From: Cyclospora cayetanensis
Taxonomy: Eukaryota > Apicomplexa > Conoidasida > Eucoccidiorida > Eimeriidae
Length of the DNA stretch: 64,000 bases
Direction: 5' to 3'
Assembly: GCF_002999335.1 (NCBI RefSeq)
Contig: NW_020312214.1
Span: forward strand, 62,001 to 126,000
Part shown: positions 46,201 through 57,782 of the stretch, one piece after another
Layout of the letters: each line of letters opens with the position of its first letter
Position numbering within the stretch: the stretch's first letter is position 1
The notes under the pieces: model-generated
What the model was told of the DNA's origin: nothing
The model's database searches: none
The model's input: only the letters and a program-made list of their open reading frames with translations
Position numbers and translations under genes: made by a program

Positions 46201-49200
46201 CCGAAATACCTTAGTATAGTTGTGTTTACTTGAGTGCTTGTAAAATAAACAAAACTAAGCTACCGTGTGAACAGACTTTCGCAAGTCAGCAAACATCTCA
46301 GACGCCCGCTGAGGAAGGCCAGCTTTTCCCCACTCATCGGCTGCTGCCGTGAAGTTCTGGACAAACGCGTACGCGTAGGCTCTGCAAACATACTGTTGTA
46401 GATCTGTTGGAATGTTCAGTACATCCAGCTCCACCTGGACTTGATTTAGCATACATATTGCTCTGTAATCTTTGCGACGTTGGAAACATTTGCGTGCCAG
46501 TTTCAAGTCCCCTTCGCGGAGACATTCTAGCCCCAGCTGCTTCAAGTCGTTATCTGTTGCCCCCAGGCAGGCAAGATTATATGCACTCTTGAGATCATTT
46601 TTTTTGAGATATCGATAGATGGCAATCTTGTAGTCAATCTTCACTTGGTGCATCTTTTGACGATACAAACAAAATGCGGATGAACCCATGAAACCAACTA
46701 CGATACCCTGGAAGCCTTGTTGGTACGGCAAGAGAGACCCTAAAAGTACAATCACAGTGTATTATTCTCGCGTGGGCGTTTTACGCATTTCCACATTCGT
46801 TGGCCTACTGCGTATCTTCCACTAGCGCGGGACTGTATCCTTTACCTGCTTTAATAATGAGAGCATTACGGCTGGTGACAGATAACAAGTCATCAACCCA
46901 AAGATTCCAAGCAACAGAAGTGCAGCCTTGCTGCGAATGCACACGACGTTTGTTCTGTAATTCGAAAATGTGGAGCTCCTTGTTTTCATCTATGATAGCC
47001 AGCCGGCTGCGTTCTGCTGACACGTCCACGCAAACAATGCCCGTATGGTGGTGAAGAAGTGGCAACGGTAGTTCCTGGTGGACGTAAACATATAACACCT
47101 CTCCATTTCTTAGACCAACTAATAGCGCCTCAGCTCCCGGTGGTCCTCCAAGCACTCGTACGTAACGAACAGCAGCCTTCAGATTCCACTGCCTTTGGGC
47201 TTTCCCTAAGCAAACGGCAGAGGTTTGCATCGACGGCAATTTAGGGGTGTCCATCAGGTAGCCTGAAGCTGAGCTGGATCGGGCAATCTATGAATACGTA
47301 AATCCACTTCTCACGTGGTGCAAGGGCACTGCTCTGAACTGTGCTTGACGTATTTTGGGCTGACAAACTCACAACCAATTAGAAAGAGCTAAACATAGTA
47401 CATTTGCAACCGCTGCTGGCTTGGACCAGGGCTCGTCCCTACCTTCCAGATCATAGAGTTTCAGGGTGTTGCCGTGGCATAGAACCACTGAATGGGCAGC
47501 CAAAAGCAATAGAGAGCATTCAAAAGATCCTTTGAGGCGATGCACTTCACGGTATTCCAGAGTTCCTAGAGCAGCCTGGCAGGCCTTTGAGATGACGATA
47601 CACCTTTTAAGCTGAACTGCCAGCAGCTGCCTGTAGACGGCTACCTTCTGAATGAGCTCATCGAACCTGCATATGTCTGCACTACACGGAGAGGGCTCAT
47701 TATTTATCCAACGCATAGGTTCAGAAACAGTTGTACTATGCGAGGGGGGCACTTGCTGCTATGAGCTATCGAGATGTTTTCACGTTTGTATGTGCTCCTT
47801 CTGGCAGCTACCGGTTGATGGGGAGTCGATAGAGCTTCATTATTTCTTTTGCAGTAGTAAAAAAAACCTTGTGTTCAAATTGTTCTACTTGCGACCTATG
47901 CATGCCCCTAACTCTCTAAATAGGGCGAGGTAGGGCTCATTTCCTACGGAATAGTGACTGTCTTGTTGCACAGTAGGTTATGAACGGTGAGTTCGCAAAG
48001 AGTTGTCCGACGAGCATACACCTCGCGGTGAAGGCCATGAACCACTGGAAGCCGCAAGTTTAGTATCCCAACGTCGCCCTGACGGTTCGTGAAGGCCAGT
48101 CGCTGGCCAGACGGGAGGAAACAGCAAGCCGTGGCCTCGAGCCTCTCACCAGAAACATGGAGGGGCTGCAGGTAGATTCCATTAGAGCTCCACAACGTTA
48201 TGCATCCGTCTACACCCACCATGACCAGATAGTCGCCTGAACCGCATAACTTGTACACGCCAAGTGAGGCCGTCCTTGCCGGTCTTCTTACCACCTTTTA
48301 GAATAACTAACCCACTTGGCTTGAACTACGTGTTTAAACTATTTCATTCCTGTGACTGTACTAAATTAGTCAAACTCTGTCTTTCTTTAGCCTACTCTTG
48401 TATTTGATAATGTAATTATGCCTGAGCCAAGGGTTTCGTCAATGTAGCATAGAGAGAGGCCCCCTTTCCAATTCCAATAGCAAATACATACGCCTCACTA
48501 ACAGTGCCATGGGTAAGCATAAAAGACGTGCTAGGGAGAGCCAAAGCATGAAGACCCAGCACTGACTTCAAGTCGTTGGCTGTCAGGTGTTCTGTAAACA
48601 GAGCCCACCTCCTGGAGAGAAAATAGCGCTCAAGGGGTCATGGGTGAGGGGTGTTGATATGATGGGCACTTCCGCATCAACATCAAGTAGCCACATACTC
48701 GGCTCAAAAGTACAAGCCACTAGCAAACTGTCACGTATATCTGCACTCTTTGAGCTGCCTTCAGCAGCTGTACGGCGAGAAGGGCGCCATGACACGGTCC
48801 AAACAGCTGCCCCCAACTGCTGACTCCACAGCTGAGAACTTGATCTGTCATGCACTACAAGTAATCCACTATACTGGCCTTCATTCAGCGTAAAGCACAT
48901 ACAGCATATACGGTTTGCTTACCAGAGTGGAGCCATAGCGCAGTTGGAAACGTGGGAGCCATGCGAAACCACAATTATGTAGTTATGCGAAGGCCAAAAT
49001 TCGTGTATGTCACAACGAGGGATGTGGTGCACCCCTTTTGCTAGCGAGGGTTTTAGGCATCTTCTAACCTGAAGCGAGTCGCTGGCCTTCCTCATCCCAA
49101 GACAGGCAACAGATGCGTGAGCTTACTTTATCTCTTACATACCGCTGGATGGAGGTGCTGGTAGCGCTTGACTTTGATTCACTAGTACTGGTTGCAAGCC

Positions 49201-49920
49201 GAACAATCATAGAACCTGCCCTGCCGAGACTGCTAGGAGTACTCTGCAAATCGCTGCTGCGGCTCAAGCGGGAAGCGGCTCTAGGAAAAAAAATGTTTTC
49301 GGAACTCGCAAAGCTCCTAGACTTTTCATTATCTGGGGCTTGCTGGTCTTCACAGCGCCACAAATCGAGCTCTTCTGCCGTTCCAATGGCAAGGATGAAA
49401 ACTCGCGGGTTGAATGAGAGAGTCTGCACACTACCTGAACAAGTGCAATGCCTCAGGGGCTCCCCATCTGCATCCCATATTATCACTTGCTTGTCGCATC
49501 CTCCTGAAAAATCATGAGCCATAGGGGCACGCAGAAGAAAAGTTTCACGCTTTGCCTAAAGACAAGGGCAGGTTAGCTTATGGTAAATGGGAAGCCGTTT
49601 GTATAGCTCCGCTTCTTGAGCGTTTGACCTGAATTTCTGATAATAAGCAGTACTCAACTTTACAAAAGTCCAGCGACCCTGCTCTAACCTGAAGCAAATG
49701 TATTCCCATCGGAGGCAAACGCAACAGCATTAACGTCCCCCTTATGACCACCAAGTGCCCGCAACGTCTCGCCCGACTCAACCTCAAGAAGAAGCACGCA
49801 GCATCCGACTCCTAAAACGAGTCGAGCCCCGTCGGGGCTGCAAGCGACACTCCACAAGGTGCTTCTTGCATCATCTCCCTGAGCTGTCCGTTGTCGCCAG
49901 ACGACGTTGCCCTCCATCGT
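43250..49920 (-). CDS. IFT122: IFT122, intraflagellar transport complex A subunit, at least 1,536 aa
   Basis: Core IFT-A component for retrograde ciliary transport. Exons: 49920-49689, 49503-49069, 48878-48609, an unresolved piece at 48.4-48.57 kb, 48294-47948, 47666-47443, 47262-46846, 46739-46277, 46154-45965, 45821-45402, 45188-44388 and 44059-43250. All joins except the unresolved one agree in phase. Two N-terminal WD40 propellers (LGGHKGDVNAVAFASDGNTF; CDKQVIIWDADGE; VDGCITLWSSNGIYL) include family signatures VVHGLHREVYARR and VRYVRVLGGPPGAEALLVGL; a TPR-like solenoid follows (SAYNLACLGATDNDLKQLGL; WANELIRRDQPEVAVKVFRQ). The C-terminus has paired Cys motifs (CVLCG...CGSCG; CATCSHLF...CIFC), as in IFT122 zinc-binding ends. 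Start MEGNVVWRQRT fits MRAVLTWRDK-type starts. Longer than the animal protein (about 1,240 aa) owing to a Ser-rich insert in exon 2 and extra sequence near the C-terminus. Confidence 0.93.
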
Positions 49921-51374
49921 GCCCTCTCCATAGTCTGCTAGGTGATGCAATAAATCTAGGTACTCCAAAACATGTGCCTGAAGGTCGACGTTTCACAATT
50001 GAACTGGGTAACAATGCACCTTCAGTTATGTTTCACGCCTAAGTAGATGCTACATCTATTGTTCCCACCTGAGAACGGAACGGATATTGTATTCCTACTG
50101 ATACGTACTTCAGCTCGATCTTCCTATATAGTTAAACAACATATATATAAAGTGATAAAGTGATCTAAACTCTAGAAACTGCGTATACGGTCTTCGTAGG
50201 TGGCTGCTACGAAGAGGGTATGCAAAGTGCGCTACTGCGCATACGTTACAAATGTGGCATCCGGTTTTCGAAGTAAGTGGGCGGAGATTTTAAAGCGGAC
50301 TTGCTTGTCTGCCCAAAGCATGATTTCCTCACTTCCGTTATGAATGTAAATGATTAAATACATATCGCATTGAGTGTTGAATTTTGCACACGATGGCCTT
50401 AGACTATGCTATATTAGGTGCCGGAGGCTCCACTTTGACGAAAATGCTATAATTGTAAAGGCCACGGCAGGGATGACTTCTAACAGTTAGTAAATTATAA
50501 CCGTATGGGACCGTGCTGTTGCCCTCACTGAGTAAAAATTTTGAGAGGTCACCTTAAGATGTCGATTGCGTCGCAATTGAATGGATAACACTTGGCGAAG
50601 CCATCCGGCGCAAACAGTGGAGAAATAAAAAATGCAAACAGTGGAGAAATAAGGAAACGTGCCAAATAATTCCTTACTGGAGAGTAGCACTATAATATAG
50701 ACTTGGATATAATTCGAGTGAGTTGCCATAATTTTTCCGGGCCCCACTTATAGGATGCCCAAACCAGAAGCTTAGCATGCTGCATGTGGCACCTGCGGGG
50801 CTGATAGCTCGCCTAGGAGGTAGATTCGAGAGCTGCCGTGGTACTTGCATATTCTGCGCCAGAAGGAAATGCTATGAAACTAGCTGAAAGGACTGCTGGC
50901 CGTGGCTGCCCTACCAATGCTTGTTATCAAGCCCGCCGCGCAGGTGATTCAGCTGTCGCCAAACATTTCCTTACCAGATACCCCTATTCGCAAGATACTA
51001 GTTGTGTTATTGAAGTTTAGCCTACCACACGGACAGGACTGCAAAACGGTGTATAGTAGGGCGCTCTCCGAGGCAAGCAACTGGCGGAATGGCATGTGTA
51101 TAGCCGACTTGCTGCAAAGTCATCTTCGGTTCTCTTGAGCTTCACCAGCCTCAGCATTGGAACAGTAGTACCAGCGGTATGACAACTACAATACTGGGAT
51201 GCCAGATGCGCCCTTTTGACGCATGTTCCCCTAAATTGTCAGGTTGTTTTGCCGGCAGCACTATTCCCATCGGGTCATGCACGAGGCTATTCAGGTCAAC
51301 GGCATCAGAGGAAACTCATCAATAAAGGAACTAAGGATTTAAGGGTCCATCCTAGGTCTTGCTCTTTCGCGGCA
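49921..51374. other. divergent intergenic region, putative promoters
   Basis: It separates the minus-strand start of IFT122 from the plus-strand start of the ubiquitin-like gene, so it should hold both promoters. It is AT-rich around 50.1-50.45 kb (including ATATATATAAAG near 50,141). A direct duplication is described at 50,610-50,652. Open frames are short. Confidence 0.45.
50610..50652. repeat. two-copy direct repeat, 24-nt period
   Basis: GCAAACAGTGGAGAAATAA occurs at 50610-50628 and again, identical, at 50634-50652. The unit period is 24 nt. It lies in the shared upstream region of IFT122 and the ubiquitin-like gene, so it could be a duplicated regulatory site or a simple tandem duplication. 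Confidence 0.8.
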
Positions 51375-52574
51375 ATGGCGGGAGAGAAAGTTCGCGTCAA
51401 GTGGGTGGTGAACTGTACCGGGGAGCCAACGACTTTCAATGGTAAAAAGCCCTTTGCACAGTCTCTTTCTTCCTCAAATATTATCTAGCATAATACTTTG
51501 CGGATTGTGTCTGGAAGATCGTGGTAGTGCTGCGACAGTGGACTTTCTAATTCCTGTGCCGTTGCTTGGTTCGGAATGCCTGCCGCAGAGTCACTAGTAG
51601 ATGTAAATGCCACCATCCGGGAGGTAAAAGAATTAGTCTTCGGGCAAGAGCTAGCTCGAGGTATGTACGCTGCAACAAAATGCTAAGAGGCCTTTCATAA
51701 ATCATATACAGTATCAGAATGTTGAGTCAGCTGTACGTGTCTAGAGTATGCACCACATCAAATGGACCTCATGCGGGATATGTTGCCATGCAGGCCTTAA
51801 CGTGCGTGTGATTTTCTTGGGACGAGAGCTCGCAGACAGCGACTCCCTAGCTTCTCACCTTCGTATGCCTGCAAGGGTAGCTGCAGTGGGACCGTGTACA
51901 GCCTCATCTTCAACCGATGCGCCTGAGGTCCCAGACGTTACTCTTCATGCTGTTCTTTCTACTCGCCTGCCGAGTGCAAGGAGCAGTGGTGTGAATGGCC
52001 GCACACACGTGGGTGCGTCTAGTTGCGGCAATTTAGGGTGACTGTGGCGCTATTGGGTGCCTTCATGCTGCAGTTCCTCTGTTGCCCACCCTGCCCCGTC
52101 CCCCTATCCCATCACGCCCACATGTGCGTATCCGTGACTTAAGGTGTCTTGTGGATGTTATACATCTCTTCAGTCTTAAGTCATTGATACGAATGCGATC
52201 GTATGAATTTGTGATACATCTTGTCATTGTTGGAGAATCGAACTCGGTTGATTGCTTGCGCAGGTGGAGGCAGCAGCGACGAAGGCGATTGGTCTGTGGT
52301 CGTGCTGGGCATGACTGTTTTTGTGATCCTGTGCGTTTGTTGGTACCATCGCCTTGCATTTCCAACGGATTTCACCCCATTTTCCTCACTGCTGCTGGTT
52401 TTCTTCACGGGATTTTACGCTTTCGCGATTCGCGGGGTTGTCATGCGCCTCCTCAAACTTGCCTTTGGTTGCTTGCGCCGCCCCTGGGGGACTGTTGACG
52501 CCTCATCCCAACCAACGAGGCCGGTAGCAACAGCACGTGCTTTTCCGGAAGTCCCCCACCGCCCTTTGAGCTAA
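51375..52574 (+). CDS. ubiquitin-like domain, two-membrane-segment protein (TMUB/DSC3-like), 222 aa
   Basis: Four exons in consistent phase: 51375-51441, 51589-51660, 51794-52012 and 52264-52574. The N-terminal half folds as a ubiquitin-like domain: VRVKWVVNCTGEP (strands), VNATIREVKELVFGQ (helix), LNVRVIFLGRELADSDSLAS (the IF-x-GR-x-L-x-D motif of ubiquitin-like domains) and DVTLHAVLS (last strand, where ubiquitin has STLHLVL). A Ser/Gly linker precedes two hydrophobic segments in the last exon (VVVLGMTVFVILCVCW and LLLVFFTGFYAFAI). TMUB1/2 and fungal Dsc3 share a cytosolic Ubl plus C-terminal membrane pair and act in ER-associated degradation; the same role is inferred here. The diglycine end of ubiquitin is absent, so it is not a conjugated modifier. 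Confidence 0.78.
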
Positions 52575-52849
52575 TGCCGGAGCAAAACTGGGGCGCTGGC
52601 CGGCCACAGCCGCGAATTGGTACACTCGCGATGTGGTGACGACCCCGCGGCCCTGGTGGTATCGACTCTCCTTTGATGAACAACGGATTCACGCGTATGT
52701 GTAAGACTATTGACGCACTCCCCCAGGAGCCGTAGTGCTGTTATATGCGCTGAATGCTGCATCATCCTCCACGAACACACTATCATGACAATGTGCGCTT
52801 GGAGACAGCACACAAAGTACACTCCACGCCTACAAAGCCTGAAGAGCCC

Positions 52850-53236
52850 CTATCTGCAGCGCAGTGCTGGAAGCTGCAGAGGCAGAGCATCTTGTGCGCT
52901 GGTGACCCCGAGAGCGAACTGTAGTACAAATGTAGGTACTATTTTTGAAGCAGAAGCTTGAATAGACAGTGGCTACGTCTGGCAGGGAGTAGGGCTTTTG
53001 CCGGCGTATGTACAAGATTCACCCACGCACTGCTATGATTTATTTGGCAGTCATCCGCCAACCAACTCGCCGGTTTAAGGGCCGTGAGGATCCTTTCATG
53101 CGCAGCTGTCGAACTCGGCATCGCCGCTGCGACCTGTCAAGTATTACATTTTCATAGTGACAGTGGTAATCCCTGTTGAAATGGAACTTACTAAAATGTG
53201 CCCAAATTCTGTATGAAAGAGCACAAAGCTTGCCAT
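52850..53236 (-). CDS. small hypothetical protein, 74 aa
   Basis: Three exons in phase 0 throughout: 53236-53192 (ATG, donor TTTTA|GTAAGT), 53133-53023 (acceptor CTTGACAG, donor GCGTGG|GTGAAT) and 52918-52850 (acceptor TTGTACTACAG, ending TAG). The peptide begins MASFVLFHTEFGHILVAAAM and contains HERILTALKPASWLADD. No family was recognised. Its 3' end faces the 3' end of the ubiquitin-like gene. The model rests on splice consensus and phase only; competing frames exist over the first exon. Confidence 0.4.
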
Positions 53237-53736
53237 CTCTTTCCATTCTGAATGGCATCGTTTAGAGTCGGGGGTTACAGACCACGTTCCCCAGAATGCA
53301 ACCTACGTGCAGCTACTAGCGCCCTAAGGATTTCGAATTCAATATTTACTGTAGTAGGGACGCGTTCTAAGCACCATACAAGGCCACCGGTGAAGGATCA
53401 TGCTTTTGGGGCTTCTAGCTGTGGTCACTGATGCCACAGGTGTCTTACCCCCGTTGAGACAGATATAGATAAAGTGATCACCTTTTTCTAAAATCGTCTT
53501 ATGGCTGTCCCAATCGTTGCTGCGCGATTCGGGCCACGGATGGCATCACCCCGAACTTTTTCTTTTTGATATTCTTCCCTGTAAGAAAACACATTCGAGA
53601 CTTCAGCAAGACACAAGGCTGCCGCGCAACGTACTATTTTCTTACAGTTTACTACTGTTACATTCCTATGCACAATGCCCTCGGTGGCAAATCCACATAA
53701 GTCATTTATCTGTGGGATACCCGGCTCATGGCCACC

Positions 53737-54611
53737 TCACTGAATGATCGTGAAAAGCTTCATGAAATCCTCTCCTCGGGTGTTTATTGCGTCTGGGCTA
53801 AACACGTCAAGTGTGTTGAAGGCTTCTTCTGCCGCATCATTCTCTGAAGCCTTATTTAGCGATACCGGGGAGTGGTCAGGCGTCCTTTTTGGCGCTTCTA
53901 CGAGGCCATACTTCGCCGATACCATGCGTGACAGGCTCGGAGCAGTTAAGCCGTTGTTGAGAGCTCGTTCGTGTCTGAAAGTGCGTTTAACACGGCAGAA
54001 AAAACGGGGGCTGCCAGTGGGACCCATGACAGAGTTATCACCAGTCGTGATCTAATTTATCAGCTGAACCACTTCATACTATCTCCAACATTCCTATGTA
54101 CTTCATGGGCACACGACTTTCAACTAAAGAATCTGCTTTGGTAATGCAGATTCAAGGTGTGCATGTACCGTTGCTGCGCCTTTATGTTCTTTTTGAAATA
54201 ATTAAACAGCACCTCCCTGGCCGGTTCATCCAGGTTCTCTCGAAAGCATGAACAGGGCATCTCCGGTGGGGCCCAAGCGCTGTAGCTTTGAGATGGGCAG
54301 CCGCCCACTGTTTGGCATCTGCGCAGTGAGCCGAGGCGGCGGTAATCACGGTGCTTCAATTCCCCACATGAGCACTGTGACTTTAGCAATGAATGATTCT
54401 TCGCTGGATCTGCTATATCGACAGGCTTTGTCTCCAGTAGTGTTGTAGACCTTGTATTAAGGCTACACCCCGGTGAATTGCCATGGACACTTCGACTTTT
54501 TGATGAATTCCACAACGGATAAAAAGGGTATTCTCGGATTCGGCGTGCCACCAGTGGAAGGCCCTTAATACCAGACTCCTGAATGTTTGCTTTCCTGAAA
54601 GGCTCAAACAC
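53737..54611 (-). CDS. hypothetical protein, about 226 aa
   Basis: Two exons: 54611-54169 (starting MFEPFRKANIQE) and 53974-53737 (acceptor CGCACTTTCAG, ending TGA). They join in phase 2 across a 194-nt intron. The first part is Arg/Ser/Cys-rich; from about residue 125 the sequence turns into a convincing soluble helix (NLDEPAREVLFNYFKKNIKA) and then an acidic C-terminus (ASENDAAEEAFNTLDVF ... GEDFMKLFTIIQ). No family was recognised. Upstream exons are possible. The second exon and the end of the first are better supported than the N-terminus. Confidence 0.45.
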
Positions 54612-57409
54612 AGGGAAGAACTACGAAACTCAAAAGTACTGCTGGCACGGATCATGCTTCTGGCAGTGTCTAGTTTCTAGAGCGTCACTGGGGTACCCAA
54701 CATGCTCTGAGTTCTGACAGTAGCACGACAAATCCTAAGCATGAACGAATATGCCATTCGCCGCTTTATGTGGGCTGTTTGGAATACATTGTGTCAGAAG
54801 CCTGTATAGTCTCGCACAGGACATTACGCGCCATAGTCCGATTCTGATCTGACCACCCCTTGCAGTGAGAGGCTCACCGAGGCTCCATGCTTCAATCAGA
54901 TGCAGTCCTGTAAAACTTTGCTTCAATTAGATGCAGTCATGAGAAACTTATTTTTGCCAAGCTAGGAGAGTGGCAAGCCAAACTGGGGGGTATCTCAAAT
55001 GGCCCGAGTCAACTGGGCATGGGCACTTGAAGGACCAAAACGATCGCTAGTGTTATATATCATATAGCAAACGTAATAACAAGACAAAACTTAACGGATG
55101 ATAGAGCAAAAAAGAGAACGGGTTGCAGCAGTAAAGAGCTGAAGTGGGATCCCTCATGTATCGCCGTCCAACGTAGTTCGACGAGCAGCGGATACTCATG
55201 GCAGCAACCAAATGCTGCTTCCCCGACTAGGCATGCTGATCATACATCATTATGCTGACTAGTATAACTATTAACACTGCTTTCTCTAGATAGTAGCACT
55301 CCCTCACGATACAAATTTGTCGCGCCAGAACCAGTGGTTAGAAAATGCATGCGTGCATGCTTTGTTGTACTTAGTGGATTGGGAGTGAAGGGCGTACTTT
55401 CTAAACTAATCGGCACACTCACAAAGTGAACATTCTGTGTATTTACTGTTGTACACTCCACTGCGTGGTTACATCGGATGCTTCCATCCTAGGCGAACAC
55501 AGAGTGAATGCCGCCAACGGCCGATATCGGTACGCCGAGTTGATATCTACTGGAAGTTTATTGCGGCACAGTAGTGCTAGCTGCACTGTATCAAGGACCA
55601 CAGTATAATCCACACTTGAAAAGCACTGCCTAGTGCCATCCGCTGATGTGTAGACCATATACCACACTTACACAACATAATTTGAGTCAGTTGCCATTCA
55701 TTGCAGGCTTTCTGGATTTCGCGGCAGTGTGCTGTTTGGCATTGCCTGCGCCATTTTGGAAAGCAACTGAAATCACATAAAGGAATTTTCCTGCAATGGT
55801 ATCAGTAATTCTGCATGTGGCAGGCCACTCGCTGCCGCACCGGCTACCCGACTGTGGCGGGCCAAGCTACATACATATAGGCACTTTTTACTACACAAGT
55901 TATATTTAACCAAAAATATTTGGCTTTTAGCACATATTATTTACTTTGGAGTACTATAGGCTTGATTCAAAAGAAGACGAAATACGTGCGTGTGTGCCAG
56001 ACGCTATGTGCAGCTAGCTGCGAACGCTCGGCGTGCTTAGAGGGTGCAGCAACGCGTAGCCCCGCCGCACGCCTTCCCCCATATCGGAACCATTGAGGAC
56101 GAGGGCAGGAGAATCAGGAAGCTTCTTTGAAATACACGCAATGCCTGTCTACGAATTGTATCGAGTCTGGACTGAAGTGTCAACCTAGGGAGGCCTGGTA
56201 TAAAGCGTTGTACTTATGATCCCCTTCCCAGAATTCACAAAACTTGCATACTAAATCAGAGCAAGCTTTCGGGCCGCACATATAGGCTTACGCAGGTACT
56301 AGGGGGAGTAATCCTGCTGGCACTTCGTTTCCGCAGTGACAATGGCAAGCAGAAAGTCACCTCGATGCCACAACGTACAGATCGCTACCCTTAGCTGTTC
56401 CTTTAAGGGTGTCATCCACCTGGCTCGGCGTGCCTAGCCTCTCACTTCCACGCGATGGCTTTTGTGCAGCGAGGAGCTGTAACAAAACCCAGAAATGTAA
56501 TGGTATGAATGTCACTCAAGCTCTCGATTTACACAGATCTACAGTTTTGTGGGGAACCGTGGCTTTGTATAGCACTGTATAACCCGAATCCCAGTATCCC
56601 TGGCCCGTTGCTCAGTCAGTATAATGTTGCCTATTGGGTAGATGGGGGCTACGCCGAACTCCTTTCCGGTCCTTGCGTCATTGGCCACAGTGCTGTGCAC
56701 CTTGGCAGTGATACAAGCCTTATCAATTACCATGATTTCTGGTTCCTGGGATTTCTGATTTCGCGAAAAATATTTAGGAGCCCTCGCCTTGAATGTGACC
56801 GCCACAATTGAGGTGTGAACAGACTCATGCATCAGGATTGAAAGGCAGTGCAGGCGGTCGATTCAAGGATCCCTGAAGCACCCTAAAGTGGTGAAATATT
56901 GCCTATACCCTTGTACTGCACACAGAATTGTTATTCTCCTGCATGGGAGCTGCTAAAGCGAACTCCAGATCAAACATTCACTGAATAGAGGAGCTATCAG
57001 GTTGCCATGCCTCAACCTGGAGCACCAGGGTGCTTTGCACATAGGAAAATCAACCTGATTGTAAGTTTGCCTTCACTCTGAAAGATATGAAAGGACCAAC
57101 CTCGCCCGCTGGACATACTGGTCTGGTTGGCAGGTAATAGCCGACAAGCATTCAGGCCTGCCTTCGGCGAATGAACACGAATTACAAAAATACAGAGCGG
57201 CGGGTGACTCATTGAGCCACAATGGAACGGTGAGAAGCCGATGTGATCTCACGGCTTCGAGGAGACTTGTGCGGCCTCCACAATAGAAAGAAGAGCTTCC
57301 GAAAGCGCTCACAGCGCATGCAAATAGCACAAAATGCATGCATGGTGCAGCACAGAAGCTATATGAATGAAAGTCGCATGCTGGCGGGCTCAAGATTATT
57401 GGCAGGCCA
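54612..57409. other. no supported gene; includes repeat copy 4
   Basis: Overlapping frames on both strands at 56.5-56.83 kb (97-100 codons each) are the longest; the minus-strand one (PEIMVIDKACITAKVHSTVA...) is the more soluble, but I cannot support it. The dispersed-repeat core is at 55,985-56,055. The rest is AT-rich spacer. Confidence 0.4.
55960..56100 (+). repeat. dispersed repeat, copy 4 (plus orientation)
   Basis: It contains CTATGTGCAGCTAGCTGC followed by GAGGGTGCAGC, the same order and spacing as the core at 2,065-2,140 and the reversed core at 2,705-2,785. The blocks specific to copies 1 and 3 were not seen, so it is a partial copy. Confidence 0.45.
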
Positions 57410-57622
57410 TCATGACAGGACGCCGATCACCCGGGTGCCATGGTTTCTGCCGGGTTGCCAACGCTGTACAGTAAAGAGCTGCAATACTGCATATAACACA
57501 AAAGAGCTACCGCCTAATAGGAACGTTATGACCTCCTTCCACTCTAGTGCCGCAAGGCTCCTACGCCTTTTCAATGGTACGTACCTAAAACAGTCTTCGT
57601 GGTTCACTTGGACATCTAGCAT
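57410..57622 (-). CDS. possible small membrane protein, 70 aa
   Basis: An open frame from ATG 57622 to TGA. It encodes a polar N-terminus (MLDVQVNHEDCFRYVPLKRR), one hydrophobic segment (VITFLLGGSSFVLYAVLQLF) and a basic, Gly-rich tail. This resembles small single-pass subunits of mitochondrial or ER complexes, but no family was matched. It lies 160 bp downstream of the thirteen-repeat gene on the same strand. An acceptor-like TTTTAG near 57,580 means it could instead be the last exon of a spliced gene. Confidence 0.35.
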   Translation of the reverse strand: MLDVQVNHEDCFRYVPLKRRRSLAALEWKEVITFLLGGSSFVLYAVLQLFTVQRWQPGRNHGTRVIGVLS

Positions 57623-57782
57623 TAATATATAGATTCGAGATGTAACGATCTCGCCATTTTACAGTCGCATGCTCGGCGAGGGTCATTTCGCCTTTAGGAA
57701 TAGCCCTGCTCTACTTGCGGTATCACATGCCGCTGCATGTCGACCGTCGCATCGCGTTGCTGGGTGCGCTCAAGCCCAGTGG

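Noticed and set aside
49113..49517. 134-codon plus-strand open frame
   Set aside because: It lies antisense to exon 2 of IFT122, whose minus-strand reading has clear WD40 motifs; it is a shadow.
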